A DNA stretch of 64,000 nt from an uncultured Alphaproteobacteria bacterium. Its GTDB lineage: Bacteria; Pseudomonadota; Alphaproteobacteria; Sphingomonadales; Sphingomonadaceae. The DNA lies in the NCBI GenBank assembly GCA_903934325.1, contig CAIZNH010000035.1:1-64000 (forward strand), given 5' to 3'. The position numbers were made by a program, and so were the translations under genes. A model generated the notes under the pieces. The model ran no database searches. It saw only the letters and a program-made list of their open reading frames with translations, and had not been told where the DNA came from. Below are positions 8,453-15,848 of this stretch, one piece after another; positions within the stretch are counted from its first letter, which is position 1; each line of letters begins with the position of its first letter.

Positions 8453-9127
8453 ATGGACGTCGTCAATATCTTCCTGACCAGCGAACTTGGCGAAAGCCTT
8501 GATGATTTCGTGCATGATGATCGGCGCTTCACCTTCGACAAGCTGGGCCCCGATGGTCCGCGCCGGTTGGTGGAAGGGCCGATGTGGGCCTTTGTCGACT
8601 GGGTGATGCCGACCATCTCGGGGCTCGAGATGTGCCGCCGCCTGCGCGCCGATCCGCGCACCGCCGATGCCCATGTCACGATGGTGCTGGAAGAGGACGA
8701 TGCCGAGGATCGCCGCCGCGCGCTGCGGGCCGGGGCGGATGACTATCTGGTCGGGCCGCTTTCGCGCACCGCGGTGCTCGACCGGGTGCTGGCGCTGCAA
8801 TCGCGCGGGGCCGAGCGCCACGCCACCCGCCGCTTCGAGGCGGGCGCCTTGACGATCGACATGGCCGCTTTGCAGGCGCGCTGGGCGGGCGAGCCGATCG
8901 TGCTGCGCCCCAACGAATTCCGTCTGCTGCGCTTCTTTGCCGAAAACCCCAACCGCGTGCTCACCCGCGAGGATCTGATCAGCGGCCTCGGCAAGCGCGA
9001 ACCGGCGATCGACGAGCGCACGGTCGACGTATGGGTCGGCCGGTTGCGCCGCGCGATCAAGGCGGCAGGCGGCGGCAACCCGCTGCGCACCGTGCGCTCG
9101 CTGGGGTATGTGTTTGATCTGGGTTGA
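8453..9127 (+). CDS. OmpR-type response regulator with a degenerate receiver domain
   Basis: DNA-binding regulator of 224 residues with an N-terminal receiver-like domain and a C-terminal winged-helix (Trans_reg_C) domain. Asp49 in FVDWVMP occupies the phosphoacceptor position. The N-terminal acidic pair of normal receivers is missing (NIFLTSEL instead). The conserved Lys is Gly101 (DDYLVGPL), and the switch Thr/Ser region reads MVLEED. The winged helix (RPNEFRLLRFF to RTVRSLGYVFDL) looks intact. No histidine kinase gene is adjacent. It probably works by a phosphorylation-independent mechanism or as a weakly responsive receiver. The chosen start at 8453 begins the receiver fold; an upstream ATG at 8411 is possible. 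Confidence 0.85.
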   Translation: MDVVNIFLTSELGESLDDFVHDDRRFTFDKLGPDGPRRLVEGPMWAFVDWVMPTISGLEMCRRLRADPRTADAHVTMVLEEDDAEDRRRALRAGADDYLVGPLSRTAVLDRVLALQSRGAERHATRRFEAGALTIDMAALQARWAGEPIVLRPNEFRLLRFFAENPNRVLTREDLISGLGKREPAIDERTVDVWVGRLRRAIKAAGGGNPLRTVRSLGYVFDLG

Positions 9128-9147
9128 GGGGGGGGCGCCAGTTCTCC

Positions 9148-9235
9148 GTCGCCCCGTGCTTGACACGGGGCTAAGCTAGCTCTTTTCGGTCGCAGTCCAG
9201 ATGAAAGCCGAGCCCCGTGTCAAGCACGGGGCGAC
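9148..9235. repeat. 25-base perfect inverted repeat pair, REP/BIME-like
   Basis: Two 25-base arms (9148-9172 and 9211-9235) are exact reverse complements separated by 38 bases. Each arm is itself a near-palindrome of the form CCCCGTG-CTTGA-CACGGGG. The pair sits between two convergent genes. It looks like a dispersed palindromic element and could also act as a bidirectional terminator structure. Confidence 0.7.
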
Positions 9236-9269
9236 GGGTTCGGGAGAGACCGAAGCCTCTCCCGATTGG

Positions 9270-12014
9270 TCAGAAACTCGCCTTCAACCCGATCGCGAAG
9301 CTCGTGCCGACATCGAAGGTGTTGAGCTCGGCGCGGTTGCCGTTCACTTCCTGGAACTCGAAATTGTCGCGCCCGAAGATGTTGCGCGCCTCAAGGCTCA
9401 GCTCCAGCGGAATGCCGGCCAGCTTCAGCTCGCTGCGGGCCACCAGATCGACCGTCAGGCCCGGAGCCTCGACCACATCGGGCAGCGCCCCTCCGCGCAG
9501 GGTCACACGCTCGCTCGCATAGTTGAACAGCACGGTGAACTGCTGCACCTTTTCGGTGTCCTCGATCCCCAGCGACAGGTTGGCGACGTGATCGGACTGG
9601 CCCACCAGCGGCGCGCCGTCATCGAACAGCTGGCTCGCCGGCTGGCCGACAGCACCCGGGATCGGCGCCAGATCGCCCGCACTCACCGAAATGCTCGACT
9701 GGGTGTAGGTGTAGTTGGCGAGGATCAGGAACTGCTTGGTCTCGAAGAAGCTGCCCCAGTCGGCGAGGTCAATGCCGTAGGAAACGTCCAGCTCGGCCCC
9801 GTAAAGCTCGGCCTTGGGGGCGTTGGCATAGCTTGTCTCGATGATGCCCGGCGCGGTGATCAGGAAGTTCTCGATCGGGTTGTCGATCGACTTGAAGAAG
9901 CCCGCGAGGCTGACCTTGCGAGGGCCCCCGAGGTAATATTCGAGCCGCGCTTCGGCATTGATCAGCTCGCTGTCCTGAAGGAACGGGTTCCCGCGGAAGC
10001 GACGGTTGGATTCCGGATCGAAATAGGTCTGCTCCACCAGCTCGCGGAACTGCGGGCGGGCGATGGTCTGCGAGGCCGAGAGGCGCAGTTGCAGATCATC
10101 CATCGCCTGCCAGGTCACCGTTGCCGAGGGCAGGAAATAGTCGTTGGCGATGCGGGTCGGGTTGGCGAGGTTGCCCCCGCCGAAAGTCGGATCGGGCGCG
10201 GCGACCTGAAGGCCGTCTTCGTAACGCACACCGGTTTCCAGCGTGAGCGTGTCGGTCGGCTGGTAGCGGCCCATCAGGTATCCGGCGTGCACCGTCAGCG
10301 CGGCGTCGAACACCGGGAAGGGGGTGGGATCGGAAACGGTGATGTTGAAGAAGGGCTGCGCAGTGGTGCCGGGCGGAATGATCCCGGTCGCAAGGGTCGA
10401 TCCGTTGATGATGTCGCCCGGACGACGCAGGCCCAGCGCGCGCAGGGCGGTGGTGAATTCGGCCGAGGAGCTGATCAGCGGACGGATGATGAAGGAGATC
10501 GAACGGCGCGCGGTGTCCGAATAGGAATAGCCCGCCGTCAGCGTCAGGTTGTCGGCCACTTCGTAAGACACGTCCGCGCCGCCGAACCACAGCTTTTCGG
10601 TCAGCTCTTCAAAGCCGACCTGGATGCGCTCGGTCCCGCCCACCAGCGCGCCCACGTCGACCACGAATTCGCTGCCGAAGGGATCATTGGGGATGTTGGT
10701 GCGGATATAGGGCACGATCGCGTTGTAGGGCGCCTCGCGGTCGGTCTGGGCATAGCCGCCGCGCAGATCGATCTCGAAGGAGTCGAAGTTGAACTCTGCA
10801 ACGATCTGCGAATCCATCAGCTGGCGTTCGAACCAGCCGGTCTGCTGGGTCTGGAAATCGAACGGGCGCGCGACATCGGTGAAGGCGTCGGTGCCGGTGG
10901 CGAGACGCGCGGTCTTGAGGGTGTCGCGGATGTAGAGATTGGTCCAGCGCACGGTGTGCTCGCCGATATCGAGGCCGATCCCGATCATCGCGTTCACCAG
11001 AACCTTGTTGTCGGTGATGAAGTTCTGCGAATCGAACAGGATCTGGCCCGCCTGCGCATCGCCGAACTGCTGGCTGGTGACATTGCGGTTGCGCCAGGTG
11101 TTGGTGATCCCGGCCGTGGCAATCAGGCCAAGGTAATTGCCGTCGCCCACCTCAATCGAGGCGCCGCCGGTGAGATTGGCGGAGAAGTTGGCGGGCAGCA
11201 CGTCGTTCTTCTGGAGCGTCACCAGATTGGACGGCAGGATCTGCCCGGCCAGCTGGCGCTGCACCGCGGCCGGCGCATCATTGATGCGCGTGCCGCTGGC
11301 GATCAGGCCTTGCAGCGCGGTCGGGATATCGCGGTTGCCGTTGTCGAAGCCGAAGCTGTCCAGATCGCTGCCGAAATAGGTCAACCCGTTCTGGAAGGTG
11401 GTCTCGGTATCGCCGCTGGAGCCGATGGAGATGGTGAGGAAATCCTCGGTCGGGATCGCCTTGGTGGTGAGGTTGATCACCCCGCCGCCGAATTCGCCCG
11501 GGAAGTTGGCCGAATAGGTCTTCTGCACCAGAGACGAGGAGATCACGCTGGTCGGGAAGATGTCGAGCGGGACGACGCGGCTCAGCGGTTCGGGGCTGGG
11601 AAGCGGCAGGCCGTTGAGCAGCGCGAGAGAGTAGCGATCGCCTAGGCCGCGCACGAAGACGCGGCCATTGCCGACCAGCGACAACCCGCTCACCCGGCCG
11701 AGCGCGCCGGCAATGTCGCCTTCGCCGGTGCGTGCGATATCGGCTTCGGAGAGCACGGTCAGCACCTGACCCGAATTACGCGCCGGATCACGGCTGCGGC
11801 GACCGGTGACGATGATGCCGCCGCCCGGCACCGAAATGTCGGACTGCTGGAGCTCTTCTTCCGGCGGGGTCTCCTCGGCGGGCGCGTCGGTCTGCTCCGT
11901 GGCCTGCTCCTCGGGGGCCGGCTCGCTGCCTGCGTCCTGTGCTGCAAGCACGGACGGCATGGTGAGCGCGGTGGTGAAAAGCAGCAGCCCTGCCAGGCGC
12001 TTGCCGGTCGACAT
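9270..12014 (-). CDS. TonB-dependent outer-membrane receptor
   Basis: Outer-membrane receptor of 914 residues. The start at 12014 (MSTGKRLAGLLL) gives a signal peptide and has a GAGAGGG ribosome site. An acidic Ala/Glu/Pro segment follows, then the plug domain (IIVTGRRS, then RVFVRGLGDRYSLALLNG) and a long beta-barrel ending in a C-terminal Phe (FAIGLKASF). There is no CarboxypepD-like N-terminal extension. It follows a lipoprotein gene by 99 bases on the same strand, a receptor plus surface-lipoprotein pair. Substrate unknown; Pho-like motifs upstream of the pair suggest phosphorus-related uptake, as inference only. Confidence 0.88.
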   Translation of the reverse strand: MSTGKRLAGLLLFTTALTMPSVLAAQDAGSEPAPEEQATEQTDAPAEETPPEEELQQSDISVPGGGIIVTGRRSRDPARNSGQVLTVLSEADIARTGEGDIAGALGRVSGLSLVGNGRVFVRGLGDRYSLALLNGLPLPSPEPLSRVVPLDIFPTSVISSSLVQKTYSANFPGEFGGGVINLTTKAIPTEDFLTISIGSSGDTETTFQNGLTYFGSDLDSFGFDNGNRDIPTALQGLIASGTRINDAPAAVQRQLAGQILPSNLVTLQKNDVLPANFSANLTGGASIEVGDGNYLGLIATAGITNTWRNRNVTSQQFGDAQAGQILFDSQNFITDNKVLVNAMIGIGLDIGEHTVRWTNLYIRDTLKTARLATGTDAFTDVARPFDFQTQQTGWFERQLMDSQIVAEFNFDSFEIDLRGGYAQTDREAPYNAIVPYIRTNIPNDPFGSEFVVDVGALVGGTERIQVGFEELTEKLWFGGADVSYEVADNLTLTAGYSYSDTARRSISFIIRPLISSSAEFTTALRALGLRRPGDIINGSTLATGIIPPGTTAQPFFNITVSDPTPFPVFDAALTVHAGYLMGRYQPTDTLTLETGVRYEDGLQVAAPDPTFGGGNLANPTRIANDYFLPSATVTWQAMDDLQLRLSASQTIARPQFRELVEQTYFDPESNRRFRGNPFLQDSELINAEARLEYYLGGPRKVSLAGFFKSIDNPIENFLITAPGIIETSYANAPKAELYGAELDVSYGIDLADWGSFFETKQFLILANYTYTQSSISVSAGDLAPIPGAVGQPASQLFDDGAPLVGQSDHVANLSLGIEDTEKVQQFTVLFNYASERVTLRGGALPDVVEAPGLTVDLVARSELKLAGIPLELSLEARNIFGRDNFEFQEVNGNRAELNTFDVGTSFAIGLKASF

Positions 12015-12113
12015 AGGTGAGAACCCTCTCATGAATTGGTCGTGCTGAATGCGAAAATGGGGGAGACGCTGCGGGCTGCGGCGTCTCCCCCGTAGAGCGG
12101 TCAAGACGCTCGC

Positions 12114-13679
12114 TTAAACCGGGTAGACCGGGAGCGAGGTGCAGGCGCCGGTCGAACTGCTGAAGTTCTGGATCGACGAGTTGCAAGTCCAGTTGCCGAA
12201 GATGCTGGTCAGCGCCGCGGCGTTCTGGATCGCGCCGATGAAGGTGCGGTTCGGGAAGAAGGTCGAACGGCCGTTCGCGGCAAAGGGCGTGCGGGCGGTT
12301 TCGTTCGCGCCGTTGACCACGCCGTTGGTGAGCGTGATCGCGAAGGCGAGGTTGTTGTTGGTGCCGCCGTTGATGCGGGCTGCGACATCGGCATTGGTGT
12401 TGCCGCCGCCGCCGCGGATCGGATCGGTCGCCGGGCAATCGCCGACCACCGAGTCCACGCCGATGATCGCCGCGAGCGTGGTCGGCTCGTCGATCTGGAA
12501 GCAGTGGTTGGTGCCGGCATTGATCACGCCGTTGGTGAGACCGAGCGCCGCGCCGCCGCGGGCCTGCACCACCTGCGGAGCCGCATCGCGCGCCGCGAAG
12601 GTGAAGTTGTTCACCTGGAAACGGGTCTGCGGGATCGCGTTCGAGGGGGTGCGGTCAGCCACGTTGGGCGAGTCGAGTTCGATCAGGCGGTCGCCGGTCG
12701 AGGACCGCTGCACCGCGATCACGGTGTCGAGATTGACGATCGCGCCGGTATCGACGTCGAGCGAATCGTCGGATGCGCCGATGATCGCGAAGTTGCGGGC
12801 GTTGAACCCGCCGCCGAAGAACTCGATGCCGTCATCCGAGCTGTTGAACGAGACGAGGTTCTCGATCACCGTGCCCGAACCCGCGCCGCCGGTGGTCAGC
12901 GACTGGAGCTCGTTGTTCGGCGCCAGTTCGAAGCCCGAGAAGCGGATCTGGTTGAAGCGGAACGAGCCCGAACTGTCAGCCGAGTTGGCCCCGCCGAACG
13001 GGGTGGCAACAGCGGCACCTTCAAGACGGCCTTCGCAGGTCGGGTTGTTGGTCGGCGCGGCGGCGGTGTTGAACACGCCGGTCGAGCAATCCGAGATCGG
13101 CGCGCGGCCGAGCAGCACGACGCCGCCCCACTGCTGCTGGCTGTTATCGCTGGCGACGCCCTGGATGTTGTCGCGGCTGGTCCAGATGATCGGGCGTTCG
13201 GCGGTGCCGTTCGACTGGATCGCGTTGCCGCGGTTGACCACGAGGTAGGAGTCCTGCTGCGCGAAGAAGATCACGCCCGGCTCGACATTGAGGGTGACGG
13301 TGGTGCCGGTCGAGGAGAAGCCGCGATCCGTGCCGACATCGACGCGGCCGTTGATCTGGTAAACCAGCCCGCGGATGAAGGGCAGGGTGTCGGTCGAGGT
13401 GAAGCGCGCCGGCAGCTGGCACACACGGTAGGTGCCGGTCGGGCCCGAAATGGTGCCGGCATCGACCAGACCGCCCGAGGTGGCGATGGTCGGACAGCCG
13501 GCCGCCGGGGTCACCAGCGTCTGGGTCGGCGTGGGCGTCGGCGTCGGGGTGGGCGTCGGGGTCGGGTTGTTGATGATGATGTTGCCGCCGGTGCCGGGCG
13601 AGACGATTTCGTCCGCGCCGCAGCCGGCGAGCGCGAGCAGGCTGCAGCCCAGAACGAGAGTACGTTGAATGTTTTTCAC
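12114..13679 (-). CDS. Lipoprotein with Pro-Thr repeat linker and predicted beta-helix
   Basis: A 521-residue lipoprotein (lipobox LAGC, Cys20) encoded just upstream of the TonB receptor gene. After the anchor comes a run of alternating Pro-Thr residues (about 42-55), a flexible linker. The remaining part is rich in G, N, V and I with recurring strands such as PIIWTSRDNIQG, QQWGGVVLLGRA and DDGIEFFGGGFN, a pattern suggestive of a right-handed parallel beta-helix. Cys residues occur in pairs late in the protein. I recognise no enzyme motif. Its pairing with a receptor suggests ligand capture or processing at the cell surface. The Pro-Thr run is encoded by a short in-frame hexanucleotide-like repeat. 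Confidence 0.75.
   Translation of the reverse strand: MKNIQRTLVLGCSLLALAGCGADEIVSPGTGGNIIINNPTPTPTPTPTPTPTQTLVTPAAGCPTIATSGGLVDAGTISGPTGTYRVCQLPARFTSTDTLPFIRGLVYQINGRVDVGTDRGFSSTGTTVTLNVEPGVIFFAQQDSYLVVNRGNAIQSNGTAERPIIWTSRDNIQGVASDNSQQQWGGVVLLGRAPISDCSTGVFNTAAAPTNNPTCEGRLEGAAVATPFGGANSADSSGSFRFNQIRFSGFELAPNNELQSLTTGGAGSGTVIENLVSFNSSDDGIEFFGGGFNARNFAIIGASDDSLDVDTGAIVNLDTVIAVQRSSTGDRLIELDSPNVADRTPSNAIPQTRFQVNNFTFAARDAAPQVVQARGGAALGLTNGVINAGTNHCFQIDEPTTLAAIIGVDSVVGDCPATDPIRGGGGNTNADVAARINGGTNNNLAFAITLTNGVVNGANETARTPFAANGRSTFFPNRTFIGAIQNAAALTSIFGNWTCNSSIQNFSSSTGACTSLPVYPV
13510..13566. repeat. Short in-frame repeat encoding the Pro-Thr linker
   Basis: Several near-copies of a six-base GTCGGC/GTGGGC/GTCGGG unit lie in tandem inside the lipoprotein gene and encode alternating Thr-Pro codons. 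Because the unit is six bases, copy changes would lengthen or shorten the linker without a frameshift. Confidence 0.7.
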
Positions 13680-14001
13680 AGCGAGCGGTCCCCTGAAAAG
13701 CCGAGAATCGGGTGCGCGTTGAAAGCCGGTGGATTCGGCTGCGCAGGGCTTCGCTAGGGTTGCTGCATGACAGAATTCTTGCAGCGTTACAGTCGCATGG
13801 CATTCGCTGTAATATGACTGAAGAAAGACAAATGTGACAACGCGCCACTTCGGCGAAATCGCGATTATGACAGTTCGCGATGACGCAAAAACAATGACTT
13901 GCTGTTTTAAATTGCAGAAATATTACATTGTTACGCTTTTGTTGCGGATGCGCTTTTTTCGAGTCACTATGCTCCCACACTGGAAGAGGAGCCTTCTGAC
14001 C
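13680..14001. other. Divergent intergenic region with Pho-box-like half-sites
   Basis: About 320 bases between the lipoprotein and TPR genes, markedly AT-richer than the surroundings, holding both promoters. No gene is seen. Two exact ATGACAG heptamers (CTGTCAT on the minus strand) occur at 13767-13773 and 13867-13873. A TTACAG/CTGTAA inverted repeat lies nearby. Confidence 0.6.
13767..13784 (-). promoter_or_regulatory. Candidate Pho box before the lipoprotein/TonB receptor pair
   Basis: On the minus strand this reads CTGCAAG-AATT-CTGTCAT. It has a perfect PhoB half-site and a weaker one with the correct four-base spacing, about 90 bases before the lipoprotein start. A second perfect CTGTCAT heptamer lies exactly 100 bases further away. 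This suggests phosphate control but one half-site is poor. Confidence 0.35.
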
Positions 14002-14409
14002 ATGTCCTTCACGCTGTTTGCGACGGCCCTGATCGCCGCCACGCCGCTGCCGGCCGCACCTGTCGCCGGGCTTGCTGTTGCTGCCGAAAGCGATCTGGCG
14101 GCCACCACGCTCGCCACCGGGCGCGGGGAGGAGGCGATTGTCACGCTCCAGCGCGCCAGCGCCGCCGATCCGCATGATCCGGCGGTGATGATCAATCTCG
14201 GCATCGCCTATGCCCACCGCGGCGAGGACGCCAAGGCGCGCGCGGCCTTCGAGGCGGCGCTGACCTGCCACGAGGTGGTAGATCTCGATACGGCCGACGG
14301 GGCCACCACCGATTCGCGCCGGCTTGCGCGCAGGGCGATCCGGATGCTCGAACGCGGCGAGTTCCGCCCCGCGCAGCTGCGCACCGAACAGCTGACCTAC
14401 CGCAACTAA
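14002..14409 (+). CDS. Small exported TPR-like protein
   Basis: A 135-residue protein with an N-terminal signal peptide and a tetratricopeptide-like core (DPAVMINLGIAYAHRGEDAKARAAF cut in two helices around residues 60-85). The start at 14002 has an AGGAG ribosome site and gives a normal signal peptide; longer in-frame starts upstream do not. It is divergent from the lipoprotein/TonB receptor pair and shares their AT-rich control region, so it may belong to the same physiological response. TPR segments usually bind protein partners. No enzymatic motif. Confidence 0.75.
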   Translation: MSFTLFATALIAATPLPAAPVAGLAVAAESDLAATTLATGRGEEAIVTLQRASAADPHDPAVMINLGIAYAHRGEDAKARAAFEAALTCHEVVDLDTADGATTDSRRLARRAIRMLERGEFRPAQLRTEQLTYRN

Positions 14410-14425
14410 GCGCCGCCGAAAGGCA

Positions 14426-14469
14426 CGCAAAAAGGGCGGGTTGCCGATCCGGCAGCCCGCCCTTTTGCG
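14426..14469 (+). terminator. Rho-independent terminator after the TPR gene
   Basis: A long stem built from GCAAAAAGGGCGGG and CCCGCCCTTTTTGC-like arms with a short loop near 14447, starting 16 bases after the stop codon. A-rich and T-rich flanks on both sides mean it can work in both directions. Confidence 0.8.
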
Positions 14470-14566
14470 TTGTGCAGCCCCTTGCAAATGCGCGCTTTCG
14501 CGGGACTGTCACCCGCTTGTCATTTAGGTTAGACATTGGGCGGAGGATTACAGAGGGACCCGGGGA

Positions 14567-15208
14567 ATGATTCTCGCCGCGGCTGGCCGCGTCATCATTG
14601 TCGCCATGCTGCTCGGCCTTGCGACCGGGGCACGGGCCGATGTGCTTGAGCTCGGGGCCGAAGGTGCGCGCTGGGTGGCCGGGCCGCTGGCGGGCAGGCC
14701 TGCCGCAGCGACCGCGAGCCAAACCGAAGCGGCAAGCGCGCCAGTGGTGGTCGAAGGGCTTGCGCTGCCCGATGCCATGATCGCCGATCCCGCCCGCCAT
14801 GCTGCTGGCATTCCGCCGCGCTACACCGCCAAGATTGCCGAACTCGCCGCGCGCTATGATCTCTCCCCCTCGCTGCTCGAAGCGCTGGTGTGGCAGGAGA
14901 GCCGTTGGCAGGAAAACGCGGTCTCGCCGGTCGGCGCGCGCGGTCTTGCGCAGCTGATGCCGGGCACAGCGCGCTATCTCGGGGTCAATTCCGACGATCC
15001 CTTCCAGAACCTCGAAGGCGGGGCGCGCTATCTGCGCGAACAGCTCGACCGGTTCGGCGGCGATCTCGAAAAGGCGCTGGCCGCCTATAATGCAGGGCCC
15101 GGACGGGTCGAGCGCGCGGGCGGCATTCCCAATATCCGCGAAACGCAGAACTATGTGGCGGCGATCATCGGCCGCTTGTCCAACCATGCGCGTGTCTCAG
15201 GCCGATAG
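14567..15208 (+). CDS. virB1: VirB1-like lytic transglycosylase of the type IV secretion cluster
   Basis: Periplasmic peptidoglycan-cleaving enzyme of 213 residues with a signal peptide. The SLT domain spans about residues 90-205: catalytic Glu111 in WQESRW, then ARGLAQLMPGTA and the late motif ALAAYNAGPGRV. It heads a tight plus-strand cluster of virB homologues, so its job is probably opening the cell wall for assembly of the secretion apparatus. The ATG at 14567 is preceded by a GGGG-rich site. A terminator of the previous gene lies just upstream, so the cluster's promoter is probably between 14470 and 14566. Confidence 0.88.
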   Translation: MILAAAGRVIIVAMLLGLATGARADVLELGAEGARWVAGPLAGRPAAATASQTEAASAPVVVEGLALPDAMIADPARHAAGIPPRYTAKIAELAARYDLSPSLLEALVWQESRWQENAVSPVGARGLAQLMPGTARYLGVNSDDPFQNLEGGARYLREQLDRFGGDLEKALAAYNAGPGRVERAGGIPNIRETQNYVAAIIGRLSNHARVSGR

Positions 15209-15238
15209 GCGGGGGCGCGTGCGAGACGTGAAAGTACC

Positions 15239-15559
15239 ATGAAGGAAATGATGTCGCTGCTCCGTTTGCCTGCCCGTATGGCTGCCGTTCTCACCCTCGC
15301 GCTCGCGCCTGCCGCGGCCATGGCGCAGACCGCCGATCCGGCCGGCTCCGGCCCGATCAACAATGCGCTCCTGTGGCTGCAGGGCACCTTGCTGGGCACC
15401 GTGGCGACCACGGTGGCCGTCATGGCGGTGGCCGCGATCGGCTTCATGATGCTCACCGGCCGGATGAACTGGCGCTTCGGCGCGACCGTGATCATCGGCG
15501 TCTTCATCCTGTTCGGCGCGACCACCATCGTTGCCGGCATCCAGTCGGCTGCCGGATAG
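15239..15559 (+). CDS. virB2: VirB2-type pilin subunit (TrbC/VirB2 family)
   Basis: A 106-residue membrane protein with a cleavable signal peptide ending near AMAQTAD and two hydrophobic helices (about 50-72 and 82-103). The loop between them is GRMNWR. This is the layout of VirB2/TrbC major pilins. It sits between virB1 and virB3 as in the classical order. No other pilus subunit gene (virB5) is present in the cluster. Confidence 0.85.
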   Translation: MKEMMSLLRLPARMAAVLTLALAPAAAMAQTADPAGSGPINNALLWLQGTLLGTVATTVAVMAVAAIGFMMLTGRMNWRFGATVIIGVFILFGATTIVAGIQSAAG

Positions 15560-15563
15560 GGCC

Positions 15564-15848
15564 ATGAGCGAGCTCGTCCGCCATCCGGTGCACCGCGCGC
15601 TCACCCGTCCGCAGATGTTTGCGGGCGTGACGATGAACTTCTTCATCATCAACCTGATGGTGACGACGATCGCCTTCCTGATGCTCAAGAGCTTCTGGAT
15701 CATTCCGGTGCCGCTGGTGATGCACGTGATCGGCTACTTCGCGTCCTTGCGCGAGCCGCGCATTTTCGACCTGTGGATCACCAAGGTCTCCAAATGCCCG
15801 CGCGTGCCCAATTTCAAGCGCTGGGGGTGCAATTCCTATGCCCCGTAA
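15564..15848 (+). CDS. virB3: VirB3-like inner-membrane component
   Basis: A 94-residue protein with the VirB3/TrbD pattern: a short N-terminus (HPVHRALTRPQMFAGV) followed by two adjacent membrane helices. The ATG has a GGATAGGG ribosome site five bases after the virB2 stop. Its 3' end overlaps the start of virB4 by 11 bases, which suggests translational coupling. VirB3 associates with the VirB4 ATPase in known systems. Confidence 0.88.
   Translation: MSELVRHPVHRALTRPQMFAGVTMNFFIINLMVTTIAFLMLKSFWIIPVPLVMHVIGYFASLREPRIFDLWITKVSKCPRVPNFKRWGCNSYAP

Noticed and set aside
9201-11645. Plus-strand frame of 814 codons opposite the first TonB receptor
   Set aside because: The opposite strand encodes an intact receptor with signal peptide and barrel end; the antisense frame has low-complexity Arg/Gly/Gln composition and no ribosome site.
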